The notes: generated by a model not told the origin, from the letters alone. A stretch of DNA of 21,683 bases from Plakobranchus ocellatus (GCA_019648995.1 BLXT01008249.1:1300813-1322495), one strand, 5' to 3'. Shown: positions 1 to 10,351, counted from the first letter of the stretch. Translations and numbers: made by a program.

Positions 1-1
1 C

Positions 2-53
<52 letters not shown>

Positions 54-195
54 ATCTATCTCTCTTTTCCTTTCTCTTTCTCTTACTCTCTCGCTCTCAT
101 TCCCTCTTTTTCTTTTTCTCTTTCAAAATATTTCTCTTGTTCCCATCTACTAGCCATTCTCCCTCTTATTTTTTCTTTCCCATTTTCTCCCTCCC

Positions 196-243
<48 letters not shown>

Positions 244-380
244 CACTTTCTTTCTTTCGTTGTCCCTCGACCGCTCCTCACTCCTAACTTTTTCCTCTAG
301 TTTCCCTCATGTGTACTTAAGTACTTTTCTTCTCCCTTTCGGTCTCTCTGCCTTTCAGACTCTCACACTCTCTCCCTCTC

Positions 381-430
<50 letters not shown>
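1..430. repeat. CT-rich simple-sequence tract
   Basis: The plus strand is almost pure pyrimidine: a C run at 1-12, perfect (CT)n at about 12-47, 197-236 and 388-430, and TTTC/TCCC-rich interruptions between. The encoded Ser/Leu-rich frame is an artefact. Relative to the gene, this lies in intron 6, just after the exon 6 donor, and is GA-rich in the transcript. Nothing else is visible through 624. In particular, there is no AATAAA in the transcript sense after exon 6, which fits the gene continuing leftward. Confidence 0.95.
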
Positions 431-433
<3 letters not shown>

Positions 434-624
434 TTTACTTACAGCTATTTCGAAGTTCTTTCAGTTAGAATAATTTTCTCTTCAGGGTGCCTTTTCTTCA
501 ACGCCAAATTGGCATCAAAGCGACTCACAAGACAACTACTGATACGTTTGCTTTGATCTTATTAATGTTATTTCCTACCTCGATATTGCCTTAAAATTAG
601 ATTACATACTTAAAATTTACTCAC

Positions 625-1933
625 TTGGAGACCGTACGAGGATCGATGCCAAGTTCTTCATTTATTTGTGCTATTTTCTGTGCCACCTCTTCACTTGTAG
701 GGGTGGTGTTCCTTCTAGAACAAGAACAGGGACACCGACACCACGACGCCGTTGTGTTAGAGACAAATGAGCACAAACTCGACAGCATTCTGTCCTTTTT
801 GCCGAAGGCCAAGAAATCCAGAACACTCTCAAAGTGGTCGACGTAAGTGAGGTCTACGTCTGCTCCAACATTCGAGCCTGAGGACTTTGTCTCCATGGCT
901 GTGTGTGTGAGTTTCCCATCGCCATCACCAGAACTTTCCAGCCTGGAAGGTTTCAAGCCTGACTCGACGGGCCCAATGAGGATGTCTTTATTAGGATCCG
1001 TTGTTAGATCAGTCCCAAATTGTGATATTGTTGAAATTTCAGTTTGGGGGTCGTCACTACTATGATATCTTGGTGTACTGCTAGAACTGTGGCCTGTGTG
1101 AAGAGCCCCCGAGTCTGTAACATGTTCGTCTGTTTTCAGTTTTGTATACACCGACTGTGTACTTGTCTGTCTTTTCTCATTATCATTCTCTGCTGTGATT
1201 GCAGATTTATCATCAACTGCCTCGGTTACCTCGCCATTGCGTGTTTCAATTCCACTTTCTCCAACATCAGCCACTGTGGTCCCGCAGTCTCGCTGGCGGT
1301 TTCCAGAAATTGCACCATCAAGGGCTCCGTTCACTTGCGGACCAATCAAACCAAAACTATTCAAAGGTTTCAGACCAAAGACGTCATCAGGCCCGCAGCC
1401 ATTTTCCTCGCCAGTTGCCATAGTGACGGCGTCTGAACTGGCTGGATCCGCATTCTCTTCTGTACAGTTCACAACCACATGCTTGTACTCAAAGGGTTTT
1501 ACGTTCAGGAGGTACAATGTGACGTACGGCTCAAACTGAGCAAAAGAGCAGATCGTTCCAGCCTCCGTTGCAGTAAATGGTGAAATTCTAGTTTGGAATC
1601 CAATTCTGAAAACAGACGCTATATCATAGGAATCTGTTCCAACCAAATCTTGAAATCCGCTGAACGAAACAAGATGGCTGTGAAATGACTGGCTAGGACT
1701 GACAGGACAACTTGGTATCTCACACAATTCCGAGTTGCCAGATTTATCCGTGTAGCACCAAGGGCCAGATTGGGAAGAGGCCGGGTTCCGGCAGAAGTTG
1801 TGCTCGTGAGGTTGAAGGTCTTGCCAGTCCGGGAAATCTGGCAGGAAAGCGAACGCCCTGTCGTCTGCTCCGTCTGGGCGCCCGCTGGGCCATTTGACGC
1901 ATGACGTTTTGCTCCGTGTTTCAGAAACTTCCC
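625..1933 (-). CDS. Exon 6: rest of kringle 2, unassigned segment, Ser/Thr-rich stalk and juxtamembrane Cys cluster
   Basis: This 1309-base exon runs from phase 1 to phase 2. Acceptor: TTCTATTGCAG (AG at 1935-1934). Donor: CCAA/GTGAGTAA (GT at 624-623), essentially consensus. It encodes residues 644-1078. Kringle 2 continues EVSETRSKTSC and includes HEHNFCRNP and GPWCYTD, ending at Cys718 (IPSC); its six cysteines are 632, 654, 690, 701, 713 and 718. Residues of about 719-800 form an unassigned hydrophobic/aromatic segment with two cysteines. A long Ser/Thr/Asp/Glu-rich stalk follows. Near the end are FVSNTTASW and a CRCPCSCSRR cluster, then TSEEVAQKIAQINEELGIDP. From memory, invertebrate type I membrane proteins carry a like Cys-cluster plus EEL..KI..I..EL.VD segment just before an RPS-type linker and a transmembrane helix. 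I infer that helix is in the next exon, outside the window. The in-frame TGA right after SK lies inside the donor. Confidence 0.88.
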
Positions 1934-2874
1934 CTGCAATAGAATCAAGCAGTCCCAAAGATAATGCCCAAAAGTCACTCTCCGTTAGCTGGTATTTTTT
2001 AGAAATATCAAATGATTAGAAATTTATTTTTAGGCTAAAAATATATCACGGTCTACAAGCCCAAGAACCAGCATATGTTCATCGTCTCTCTTTGCTGTCT
2101 GTAACCAAATTATATAGAAATACGCCGTATCAATGTGAGGTCAGAGGGATCGTAGATATACCAAGAGAAGAAAGAAAGGCGGTAAACAAGTGTTAGGTAT
2201 TGCACTTATTGGCCACAGTATGCTTGAAAGCTAATGAAGCTTTTAGTCCGACATACAAAATCTCCGCTTGTGGAGGAAAATTTGACCTTAGCCGTTTTAA
2301 AGGGAAAAAAAAAGAAAACAAACAAAAGAAAATTTGGAACACATGCTTATAAAAATTGAATTAAAGAGCTTATCATATAACAAGAAGTAAAAAAAAAAAA
2401 ATATGAAAAAACAACACAAAATTAAAAAAAAAAACATGATTCTTTTCTCAGACGTGTATCATTCTAAAAGATATTTTAAGATAACAAAATAGGGTTTGAA
2501 AAAAGCAATCCTACCATTGACGATAAAACAGTTGACATATCAGACATGACATTCTGCTAAGATCTAACAAGTTTAGCGCAATCTCAATATGAAATTTGAT
2601 GGCATCAATTATCTCTACAGGTTTTGGCTAAAAAATCTATTATCCTCCCAAGCCTTAAACACCGATTTTTAGTTTACGCCAAAGTGTATAATACTGATAC
2701 GGCTAGGTCTACTGGCTCTGTTGTGAAAGAGATGGCGCAACAGATAAGATTAATTCCGTGACTTGGCAGGTCTGGTTCGATTAAAAATGCATGACCAGGG
2801 GGGTTGGTGGCGTAAAGGCTGTTGATTGTGGGAACTAATAAAACAGTTTGATAATTAAGAGAGAAAAATAAAAT

Positions 2875-2875
2875 C

Positions 2876-2917
<42 letters not shown>

Positions 2918-3000
2918 AACAACAACAACAACAACAGCAACAACAACAACAGCAACAACAGCAACAACAACAACAGCAACAACAGCAACAACAACAACAG

Positions 3001-3038
<38 letters not shown>

Positions 3039-3079
3039 ACAACAACTACAATAACAACAATAACAACAGCAACAACTAA

Positions 3080-3135
<56 letters not shown>

Positions 3136-3156
3136 ATAGTAGTAGTAGTAGTAGTA
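2875..3156. repeat. Compound (CAA)n / (TAG)n microsatellite
   Basis: Bases 2875-3076 are an interrupted CAA array (some CAG, CAT and TAA variants), followed from about 3079 to 3156 by a TAG array with one TAA interruption. A short GGTAGT tail follows to about 3175. The polyleucine frame read from the complement is a repeat artefact. Confidence 0.97.
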
Positions 3157-3632
3157 AATTGTGGTAGTGGTAGTTATTATTATGTACTACTAGCAGTTCT
3201 TTTTTTTCAGTTTTGTAGGCGCTTCTTAGTGGTGGAGTTACCGTGTTTTTTTTTTGCGCTCTTAGTCTGTAGCTTCATACAATTAATGAAAAGTGCTAGG
3301 ACTGTGAAACATAATAACACTAAGATGAACTGTGGGCCTCAATATTGTATGCTATTTATGTAGGTGCCTTCTTCATATTTTATGCGAAATATCCGTTCAA
3401 CTGACGCTTAAAGATGTTAACCCTCCCTATTCTCCACTTATGACACTTTTGTATTTCATTCTATCCTAGTAATAATTTTTCTTTCAACTTTGTTAGATTC
3501 ATTCTGAGCTGAATGCTAGCAAGGCATTGTTAGTTTTGGAATGTACAGGCGGCGTTTTTAGCTATGATGAGTTTCGTTATTGACCTGTTCTATTCTTAAC
3601 TTATTCATCTAGACTTTTCTCTTCATTTATTC

Positions 3633-3795
3633 GGGGGCCGTCGGTGGCTCAGTGGTTAGCGAGTCCGCCCAGATATCTGCAGGAACCCTTCTGTCGCGGG
3701 TTCGAGCCCCGCCACCGGCGCCCTGGCCTGTTGGAGGGCCTAAAATTCTGAGATCACATTGTTGTGGACTGGCTATATACAAAGAACCAAACTTC
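3633..3795 (+). mobile_element. tRNA-derived SINE, copy A (best preserved)
   Basis: This copy has a pol III A box (TGGCTCAGTGG, 3645-3655) and a consensus B box (GGTTCGAGCCC, 3699-3709) at tRNA-like spacing. A tRNA-unrelated body and a 3' segment with GAGATCACATTGTTGTGGAC follow, ending CTATATACAAA and an A-rich tail. The same 3' segment recurs in the other copies in this window, which defines the family. No flanking target-site duplication is obvious. Confidence 0.85.
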
Positions 3796-3996
3796 CTTTA
3801 TTCACAAGAAAGCATTTCCCAAATTCCGGTCCAGATGAGATCAACCATTGTTCATCATTGCCTCCGAAATTCAAGACCGCATTATAATTCAAGCAAGCTG
3901 GTATGACCGGCAACAACATCCCTGAACGATATTTACACATACTGAACACAATTGGCGTCAGAAATTAGAGAAAAAAAAAAGAAAAAGAAAATTTGT

Positions 3997-4055
3997 AAAT
4001 TGACTTCTTGCCGCTCCTCTTTCAAAGCTCGACAGAAGCGACAAGAAGTCAATTT
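3997..4055. other. Strong inverted repeat / hairpin
   Basis: Arm AAATTGACTTCTTGCCGCT (3997-4015) pairs with 4037-4055 over 19 positions with a single mismatch (C-A or G-T depending on strand). The loop is 21 bases. It sits in intron 5, about 200 bases after SINE copy A. It may be a fold-back relic or a small RNA hairpin; nothing here decides which. Confidence 0.8.
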
Positions 4056-4800
4056 GCCAATTTATGTTTTTCGACCGTTCCAAGCGAACCTCGCTAGGGG
4101 CAATGTCCTATCACTTAGTCATTCAAATTCATGAACAATCAGCCAAAGTTAAAGTCATTTATTCAGACATTGTTCCAAGAATGCGCCAACCGATGTAAAA
4201 ATTCCACTGTTTGAATATCTTTTTAGTGAGAAATGCATGTCCATATAATTAAAAAAATGTTGGCGTTTTAAATAATAGTAAAAAAAAAAAACCCTAAATG
4301 TTTAACACTATCTAATAATATGTACGTCCGGTAATGAATAGCGATTGGCACAAAACATAGATGGTTCCCTTTTCCGTCTAAAGCTTAATACAAAAAGTGA
4401 GTTCAACGTCCGCCAAGTATAAAAAGAAGCGATGAACTTTTTTTTATATATACTAAGATTGAAGCAACGCAATGCAAAGGAGGAGAGCGGCTAGTGAAAT
4501 CGTTGTTGGGATAATGTGCAGTTACGTCAGCAATCAAGGTCACAATGGTTAAATCTTTATGAGCCTTTGTCACGAACACCAGAAATAAAAGGTAGATAAT
4601 ACCTCTGATGTAGGACGTTGAGTTCTTTAGATCTATATAGACCTAGCTGAAATAATGGAACTCTGGAGATTGTGTGAATACGTAAAAAAGCTGAGTTTAT
4701 TTAACTCAACAGCAGGAAATTAAATCAAACAATATTCACATAAAAAAAAAAAAAAACTAGATCTAGCTCTATGAATATGCGTAATCGTTATACAATAATA

Positions 4801-4922
4801 TCTCTGTGATCTCTATGAACTCTCTGCCTACTCTGTGTGATCTCTATGAACTTTCTGCCTACTCTGTGTACTCTGTGTGTTCTCTACGAACTCTAAGCCT
4901 ATTCTGTGCCTTCTCTGTGTGA
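4801..4922. repeat. 31-bp minisatellite, about 3.5 units
   Basis: Units start at about 4801, 4831 and 4862, with a partial one at 4902. They share the pattern CTCTGTGTGATCTCTATGAA followed by CTCTCTGCCTA, and drift increases rightward. Confidence 0.8.
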
Positions 4923-5394
4923 TACCTTTATCAATTTTCTCCCGGTATTTATACTTTTTTCAAAAGAAAACTCTACAAATTTCTGGAAATCTATCCCATA
5001 ATGCAAGCGTAGAATGTTCGAAAATGTAGATCTAGAACGTTACATCATAATCCTAAAATAACAAAAAAAAAAACAGTCTTTGAAAAGACATTAGGGAAAT
5101 CCTTAGGCTAAAAATAGAACATGAGTCACATTCGTTTACGTAATGAATTCTCGTTCGCTTTGCATAAATAAACTTCCCTAAACTGGGTCTTTCTAGAATT
5201 CTCGAATTGACGTGCGTTCAACAGCAAAACCTAAGTGTAGTTTTTGTTACAGCCTTGCAGACATTTTTTTTTAGTTTGGTAATCAATGTATACTGGACTG
5301 ACACGGTGTGCAATAAGCCAATAAAATCAGAATACGCCATTATTGTTTGTCTCATTAATTTCCTCAAAAAAAAAAACTATGAGTAACATTGTTA

Positions 5395-5470
5395 GTGAAT
5401 AGCGCTAACAAAAAAACAAAACAAAAAAAAAGCAAAAAAACAAAACAACAACAACAACAAAAAAAAAAAC
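5395..5470. repeat. A-rich (AAAC/AAC)n low-complexity tract
   Basis: This run of A interrupted by single C or G ends in CAACAACAACAA and a 10-base A run. It is simple sequence within intron 5. Confidence 0.85.
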
Positions 5471-5703
5471 CAACGGAAAACGTTTCACTTGGCCCACCAC
5501 TCCAATTTTTCTCAACTTGAATTGGCCAGACCGGAAAAAGTGTTACAGTTTCTAAACTTTAGATTTTTTCAAATTGGGATTTTTGCGGCCTCACTCCGAG
5601 GACTTGGCACTAATTGCCCTTTTTTTCCGGATGGGCCACTCTTCAACGCAGACATCCTGCAAATTATTCCGCTTTGGCCGTTCTTCCCTTTTTTAGGTTT
5701 TTG

Positions 5704-5853
5704 GTGTCGGTATATAGCCAGTCCACAAGAAGATGATCTCAAGTTTTCAAGCCCTCCGTCAGGCCAGGGCGCCGGTAGCGGGGCTGGTACCTCAAGAGAA
5801 GGGTCCCTGCAGATCTCAGGGCGGATTCGCTAGCTGCCGTGCCATCGACGCCC
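5704..5853 (-). mobile_element. tRNA-derived SINE, copy B, minus strand
   Basis: Read on the complement, it begins GGCGTCGATGGCACGGCAGC, carries a GAATCCGCCCTGAGATCTGC block matching copy C, a GGCGCCCTGGCCTG body block matching copy A, and ends GTGGACTGGCTATATAC. The A box is eroded, and the B box reads GGTACCAGCCC instead of GGTTCGAGCCC, so it is probably not transcribed. The open frames over 5489-6044 come from this repeat. Confidence 0.8.
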
Positions 5854-6660
5854 CTCAGCTCTTCGAACAAAGTTCCGTTTCTATCCGTTTTTTCTCACAT
5901 GAAAACAGTCTTTGCGTTCAAGCTATTTTTCTTGATCAGATTTTCCGCTTTTGGTCTTTGGGTGATGCATACAAGAGAAAATCAGTGAATTGTAACGAAA
6001 AAAGAGATGAGTTAAATCTTGGATTTGATTCACATTCTTGTTGAAGCACATGCCGCGCCATTCTTATGATTAGTCTTTAGTATAATAATATTAATTGAAA
6101 ATTTCAATATTTTTTTTCCTGATCTGGGTTTAACAGGTATAGCACAACCGTTATTGAAAGATTTAACCATCAATAGAATAACACCCAAATGTGCACGGCT
6201 TTTCTTCGACGGAACAATTCTCGCGAAACCGGCCAAATTACACCCGCAAGTTTTTTTTTTTTTTCGTTTATTGCAGATCGTATCCTATTTTCCCCTTTTT
6301 ATCGAAGGTTTCGACCGGACAAAGGATATCATCATAGGCCAACATGAAAACCGCATAGCACCACAGTCTTTGATACTGATATTAAAAAAGTAACCCTCCC
6401 CCGATACACACACATACACCGCCCTTAATCAGATGGCGTTATGTAGGTAGGTGAGTTACTGGAGACTCCAACAAGTTCTCTACCTTCGATTCGACCCTCC
6501 CCACAGCCTTCCACAGTGTTTTACCCAGCGCACTAGCGAGTGCAGAACAATAATAATAAACACTAACTATGGTACAATTCCCTATGCTCAAAAATGGATT
6601 CCCCCTCTCATCCATCGGGAGACGTTAACCATAAAATTACCAAACAATAGCCCCGATACA

Positions 6661-6824
6661 GTTCTAAGTTAAAAACCATTAAGACGGACAAGAGAACAGT
6701 CTCCATTTGGAACAAAGAATATGAAGACACGTAAAACCGTTTCTAAGTTGAAGACCATTAAGGCGGACAAAGAAAAAAACAAAAAAAGAAAAATCTCCAT
6801 TTGGAGCGAAGAATACGAATTCAC
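6661..6824. repeat. Diverged tandem duplication, about 80-bp unit
   Basis: Copy 1 (6661-6730) and copy 2 (6739-6824) share TTCTAAGTT-AAACCATTAAG-CGGACAA, then CTCCATTTGGA-CAAAGAATA-GAA, with point differences and an A-rich insertion in copy 2. There is no coding content. Confidence 0.75.
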
Positions 6825-7480
6825 ATTAAAGGCAATGTTATGTTTGTTGCATCTGGGATGTCTTACAGATAATTGCAGTGACATAGCTAGAAGCTAGGAC
6901 AGAGTCAGTGAAAGAAGGTGACCTTGCTCTGCTAATAACTGCAAACCATGAATTCATAGAAAGCTGAAATCACACAAGAGAAGAAAAAAAAATCGATAGC
7001 TAATGAAATGCAAGACACCCTTAACACGGCAGAAACAGACAAGGCTGTCCAGCAGAAAACAAATATGCCCAGCTGAAAAATATTTTTTAAAAAATGAACT
7101 AGGAAAAGAATTTTCCAAACTAGGAAAACAATTTTCCTCACGCAATTCACAAGTCTTGTTTTTTGGCCATGGCTAAAAGCTTTCGAATGTGTGGGTGGAA
7201 GATGAAAGCTAACCTGTGAATAAATTAAAGATAAGCATTATTCAAAACGGAGGTTTATAACAACTTCGCCATCTGTGTCCGTCAGGAATTAAGAGTATGA
7301 AAGGCATTTCAATAGAATAGCCTCCACCTAAATAATCAGCACTTTAGTGACATCACTATTTGTGCTTGCATCTTGATAATTTTTTTTTCTTTCATGGCTA
7401 GATCGCCCGCTATTCATAAATTAAATGCAGGAGAGATTAAAAACGTATTGGTTACTTTTGAATCAGAAATAAATTTATTA

Positions 7481-7890
7481 TGCTTTCAAATCTATCGTGA
7501 AACGAAAATTGAAGTCTTTTGCCTATCTTTAGCGAAAATGCTGTGTTCTCAATTATTGTGCTTTTATTTTATTTATTTATTTATTTATATTTTTTACATA
7601 TTATTTATTTTCAATGCAATGCTTATCAAGCACTTAATGCCACCACTTTGGAAATGCTTAGAACTAATACAGGTCTCAAATTTCTAGTTGAACCAGAAGT
7701 TAAGCATGCTTTCAATTCTATCGTTAAACCGAAATTGAGGACTTCAGATTATCTAGAGAGAAAAAGGTGAGACCTCAATTCTTGTGCATTTTAAAAAAAA
7801 ATATTATCTATTTTTAATGTAAAGCTCATTAGGCACGCAATGCTATCACTTCAGAAATGTTGAGAAACAATGTAGGTCTTTAAAAAAAAT
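7481..7890. repeat. Diverged tandem duplication, about 227-bp unit
   Basis: TGCTTTCAAATCTATCGTGA at 7481 recurs as TGCTTTCAATTCTATCGTTA at 7708. Downstream blocks (CTCAATTATTGTGCTTTT / CTCAATTCTTGTGCATTTT; CAATGCTTATCAAGCAC / TAAAGCTCATTAGGCAC; TTTGGAAATG / TTCAGAAATG; CAGGTCT / TAGGTCT) recur in the same order. A (TTTA)n tract at 7563-7592 lies in copy 1. The duplication is old, with many substitutions and small indels. Confidence 0.75.
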
Positions 7891-8304
7891 TTAAGATATT
7901 AAAAGAGCTGTGGCAAAAACTTCAAAATTATTATATGTCTCGAAAATAAATTGCGTCATGCTGACCTAAGATTGAAGACATTTCAATATCTAGACTTAGA
8001 TCCATACATTTTTTCTTAAAAAGTATATAATTATGAAATCTAGATGTACAAGTGATTTTGACGTATCAGACCTCGAATGCATGTGCAAAATCCATTAAAT
8101 CAAAGTGTTTTTAGGAGAATGAGTTCATCCCCGTTTTATGATTCCCAAAAATGGGTTTTTGCATTTCAGATCCCATTTTGATATTTGTTATCGATGATAT
8201 CTGTGCACATCTAGACATCCCAAAAACAATACTAAAGAATTCTATGTGGGGGGTTTTCTTTGGCCATTATCGTAATCCACAAATTATGTCCGAAATTTAT
8301 TATT

Positions 8305-8326
8305 TTTATTATTATTATTATTATTA

Positions 8327-8396
<70 letters not shown>

Positions 8397-8413
8397 CATT
8401 ATTGTTATTATTA
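8305..8413. repeat. (TTA)n microsatellite
   Basis: About 36 ATT/TTA units with a few CAT interruptions. The polytyrosine and polyisoleucine frames here are artefacts. Confidence 0.97.
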
Positions 8414-9253
8414 ACATTATACGCGTGTTAAATAAACCTTTCCACTAAGCAGAAACAGCATGTTAAAACGAACAAAAGAAAGCTTTAATTGTTTTCCCCT
8501 GTGAATACAGGAGCCCCACAAATCTGCGCTCTCTATCTTCTATCGTCTGTACAATCTCTACTAGCGTTAGCTGAAGGGAAGATTCAAGTGCATCCAATTA
8601 AATTAACTTGAGGTCTATTCTTCCACCGAAGCTTTGATTGCCACTGAGGAAACAGCACATAGATCTTCTATAGAAAGTTCACCAGGTGAGGTGACGATCT
8701 TTATGGCGTGAAACAGAATTACGAATGATTTTCCCTGGAACAAAAGATCCTTTGGAACTTTCTTGAAAAATAAAATGGAACAAAGAAAAAGATTCAAGTG
8801 TGAAACATTACTTGGAATTAGTATTGATAATCAATTCAACGAACGCAAACGTACTGCTCTCGTAAACATGAGCAATCGTTGTACAAATTACGATCTTAAC
8901 CTTATTAGAGAAAAGACGCTTCTCTCTATTTTTCTACAGCGTTGCAGGTGTTTTAAAAGACGGAATGAATGTCTAGGTGAGAAAATTATTTTATTTTTTA
9001 GATAGCTGCTCTGGGGAAAATTTCATCCTCTTTTGGGGCGGCGACATCAGAAACTAAGAAAAAGAAGAACTGGGGAAATCAATAACAGAACAATGGTTCA
9101 ACAAGTGTCAAACACTTCAATTGAGTGATTTTTAGACAATTTAAAAAACATTATGTAAAGAAAAGAAATAGTACCATGAATGATACTATACACACACTCA
9201 CGTAGCTCAATTTTCAAAATGAAATCGCTGTTGGAAGACCTATTTTGCTAAAA

Positions 9254-9257
<4 letters not shown>

Positions 9258-9308
<51 letters not shown>

Positions 9309-9311
9309 GAG

Positions 9312-9342
<31 letters not shown>

Positions 9343-9768
9343 CAGAGAGGGAGAGAAAGAGAGAAAAAGAGGGAGGGAAGGAGAGAGAGAGAAAGAGAGA
9401 GAAAGACGGAGGGAAGGAGAGAGACACAGAAAAAGAGTTAGAAAGAAAGAGGGAGAGAAATAGAAAGAGAGAGGGAGAGAAAGAGAGATAGAAAGAGAGA
9501 GGGGGAGAAAAAGAGAAAGAGAGAGAAAGAGAGAGAGGGAGAGAAGGAGAGAGAGAAAGAGAGATAGAAAGAGAGAGGGAGAGAAAAAGAGAAAGAGAGA
9601 AAGAGAGAGAGAGAGGGAGGGAAGGAGAGAGAGAAAGAGAGAGAGAGGTAGAGAGAGAGAAAGAGAGAGAGAGGGAAGGAAAGAGAGAGAGAAAGCGAGA
9701 AAGAGAGTGAGGGAGACAGAGAAAGAGAGAGAGAGCCGCAGAGAGAGACAGAGAGAAAGAGAGAGAGG

Positions 9769-9808
<40 letters not shown>

Positions 9809-9830
9809 AAGAGAGCGAGCAAGAGAGAGA
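9258..9830. repeat. Long (GA)n polypurine array with higher-order structure
   Basis: This is 573 bases of nearly pure purine on the plus strand: perfect (GA)n at the start and variant GAAA/GGGA units inside. A longer unit repeats at about 76 bases (the GAGATAGAAAGAGAGAGG block at 9485 and 9561). In the transcript sense it is CU-rich and lies 148 bases after the exon 5 donor. The Ser/Leu and Arg/Glu frames across it are not genes. Confidence 0.95.
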
Positions 9831-9978
9831 TTACCGCGCTCACGCATGCCTGGTTACAATTACTGCTACTTCCATGAACTGCTATTTCATAACGAAACAA
9901 TTATATGTGCATCTGAAGAAACCCTTTATCTCTTTAAAGTGAAGAAAAAATAACAACATTTCAATTAAAATCTTATAC

Positions 9979-10094
9979 CTCTGTAATCAGCGGCATCTGG
10001 AAATAGCGCGCACATATCAGAGCATGCTGGGATTCCACACTCCTCCCATTCCACATCCGGGTCATCTGTGTAGCACCAGGGCGCCCACGCAAGC
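9979..10094 (-). CDS. Exon 5: end of kringle 1 and start of kringle 2
   Basis: This 116-base exon runs from phase 2 to phase 1. Acceptor: TTTCTCCAG (AG at 10096-10095). Donor: AGAG/GTATAAG (GT at 9978-9977). It encodes residues 604-643: an Arg made across the junction, then LAWAPWCYTDDPDVEWEECG, IPAC, then SDM and the first Cys (632) of kringle 2 in CALFPDAADYRG. The nearest other AGs upstream, in a CAG-repeat stretch, do not fit phase 2, and the one at the TTCAG would create a stop. The assigned acceptor is therefore the only one compatible with exon 4. Cysteines 611, 623 and 628 complete the six of kringle 1. Confidence 0.9.
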
Positions 10095-10351
10095 CTGGAG
10101 AAATTAGCTGAAGCCAGAATGACGCCGTTCTCTGCTGCTGCTGCGGCTGCTGCAGTTGCTACTGTGCTGTTGTCTGCATCAAACTCCCCTCTTTGCTCAT
10201 TTGATTTGATTGTTGGATATCTGATCCACCCCAAATTGTTAAAAAAAAAATACACCTAAGAATTAATGACCCTCTTAAAACACAACGAGGAGCCTCGCAG
10301 AACATTTTCCAATATTATTCTTTGTCACAATCCGTACTTGGAAACTATTAA

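Larger units (their letters stand above)
1934..9978 (-). other. Intron 5 (splits kringle 2)
   Basis: This 8045-base intron lies between the exon 5 donor (GTATAAG) and the exon 6 acceptor (TTGCAG). It is AT-rich. Its content is microsatellites, two SINE copies, one strong hairpin, a 31-bp minisatellite and two diverged tandem duplications, each listed separately. The remaining stretches (about 1940-2870, 3160-3630, 4060-4790, 4930-5390, 5860-6650, 6830-7470, 7900-8290, 8420-9250) show no coding signal on either strand beyond short chance frames. Confidence 0.85.

Noticed and set aside
137-556. Open frame of serine/leucine repeats on the plus strand
   Set aside because: It is a translation of the CT microsatellite; no motif, and the tail after the repeat has no recognisable content.
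1044-1539. Plus-strand frames of 114-130 codons
   Set aside because: They are shadows of exon 6 on the opposite strand, which has kringle motifs and matching splice phases.
2674-3045. Polyleucine frame on the minus strand
   Set aside because: It reads the (CAA)n microsatellite and has no start context or domain.
3645-3709. A free-standing tRNA gene
   Set aside because: A and B boxes are good, but no closed acceptor stem is evident, and the body and tail are shared with the other copies, so it is a tRNA-derived SINE.
5489-6044. Two overlapping plus-strand frames
   Set aside because: Both run through SINE copy B; the familiar-looking Gln-Ala/Arg-Gln stretch is the repeat, not a protein.
9214-9900. 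Long minus-strand Ser/Leu frames and plus-strand Arg/Glu frames
   Set aside because: They come entirely from the GA array, and all frames stay open because the repeat lacks stops.
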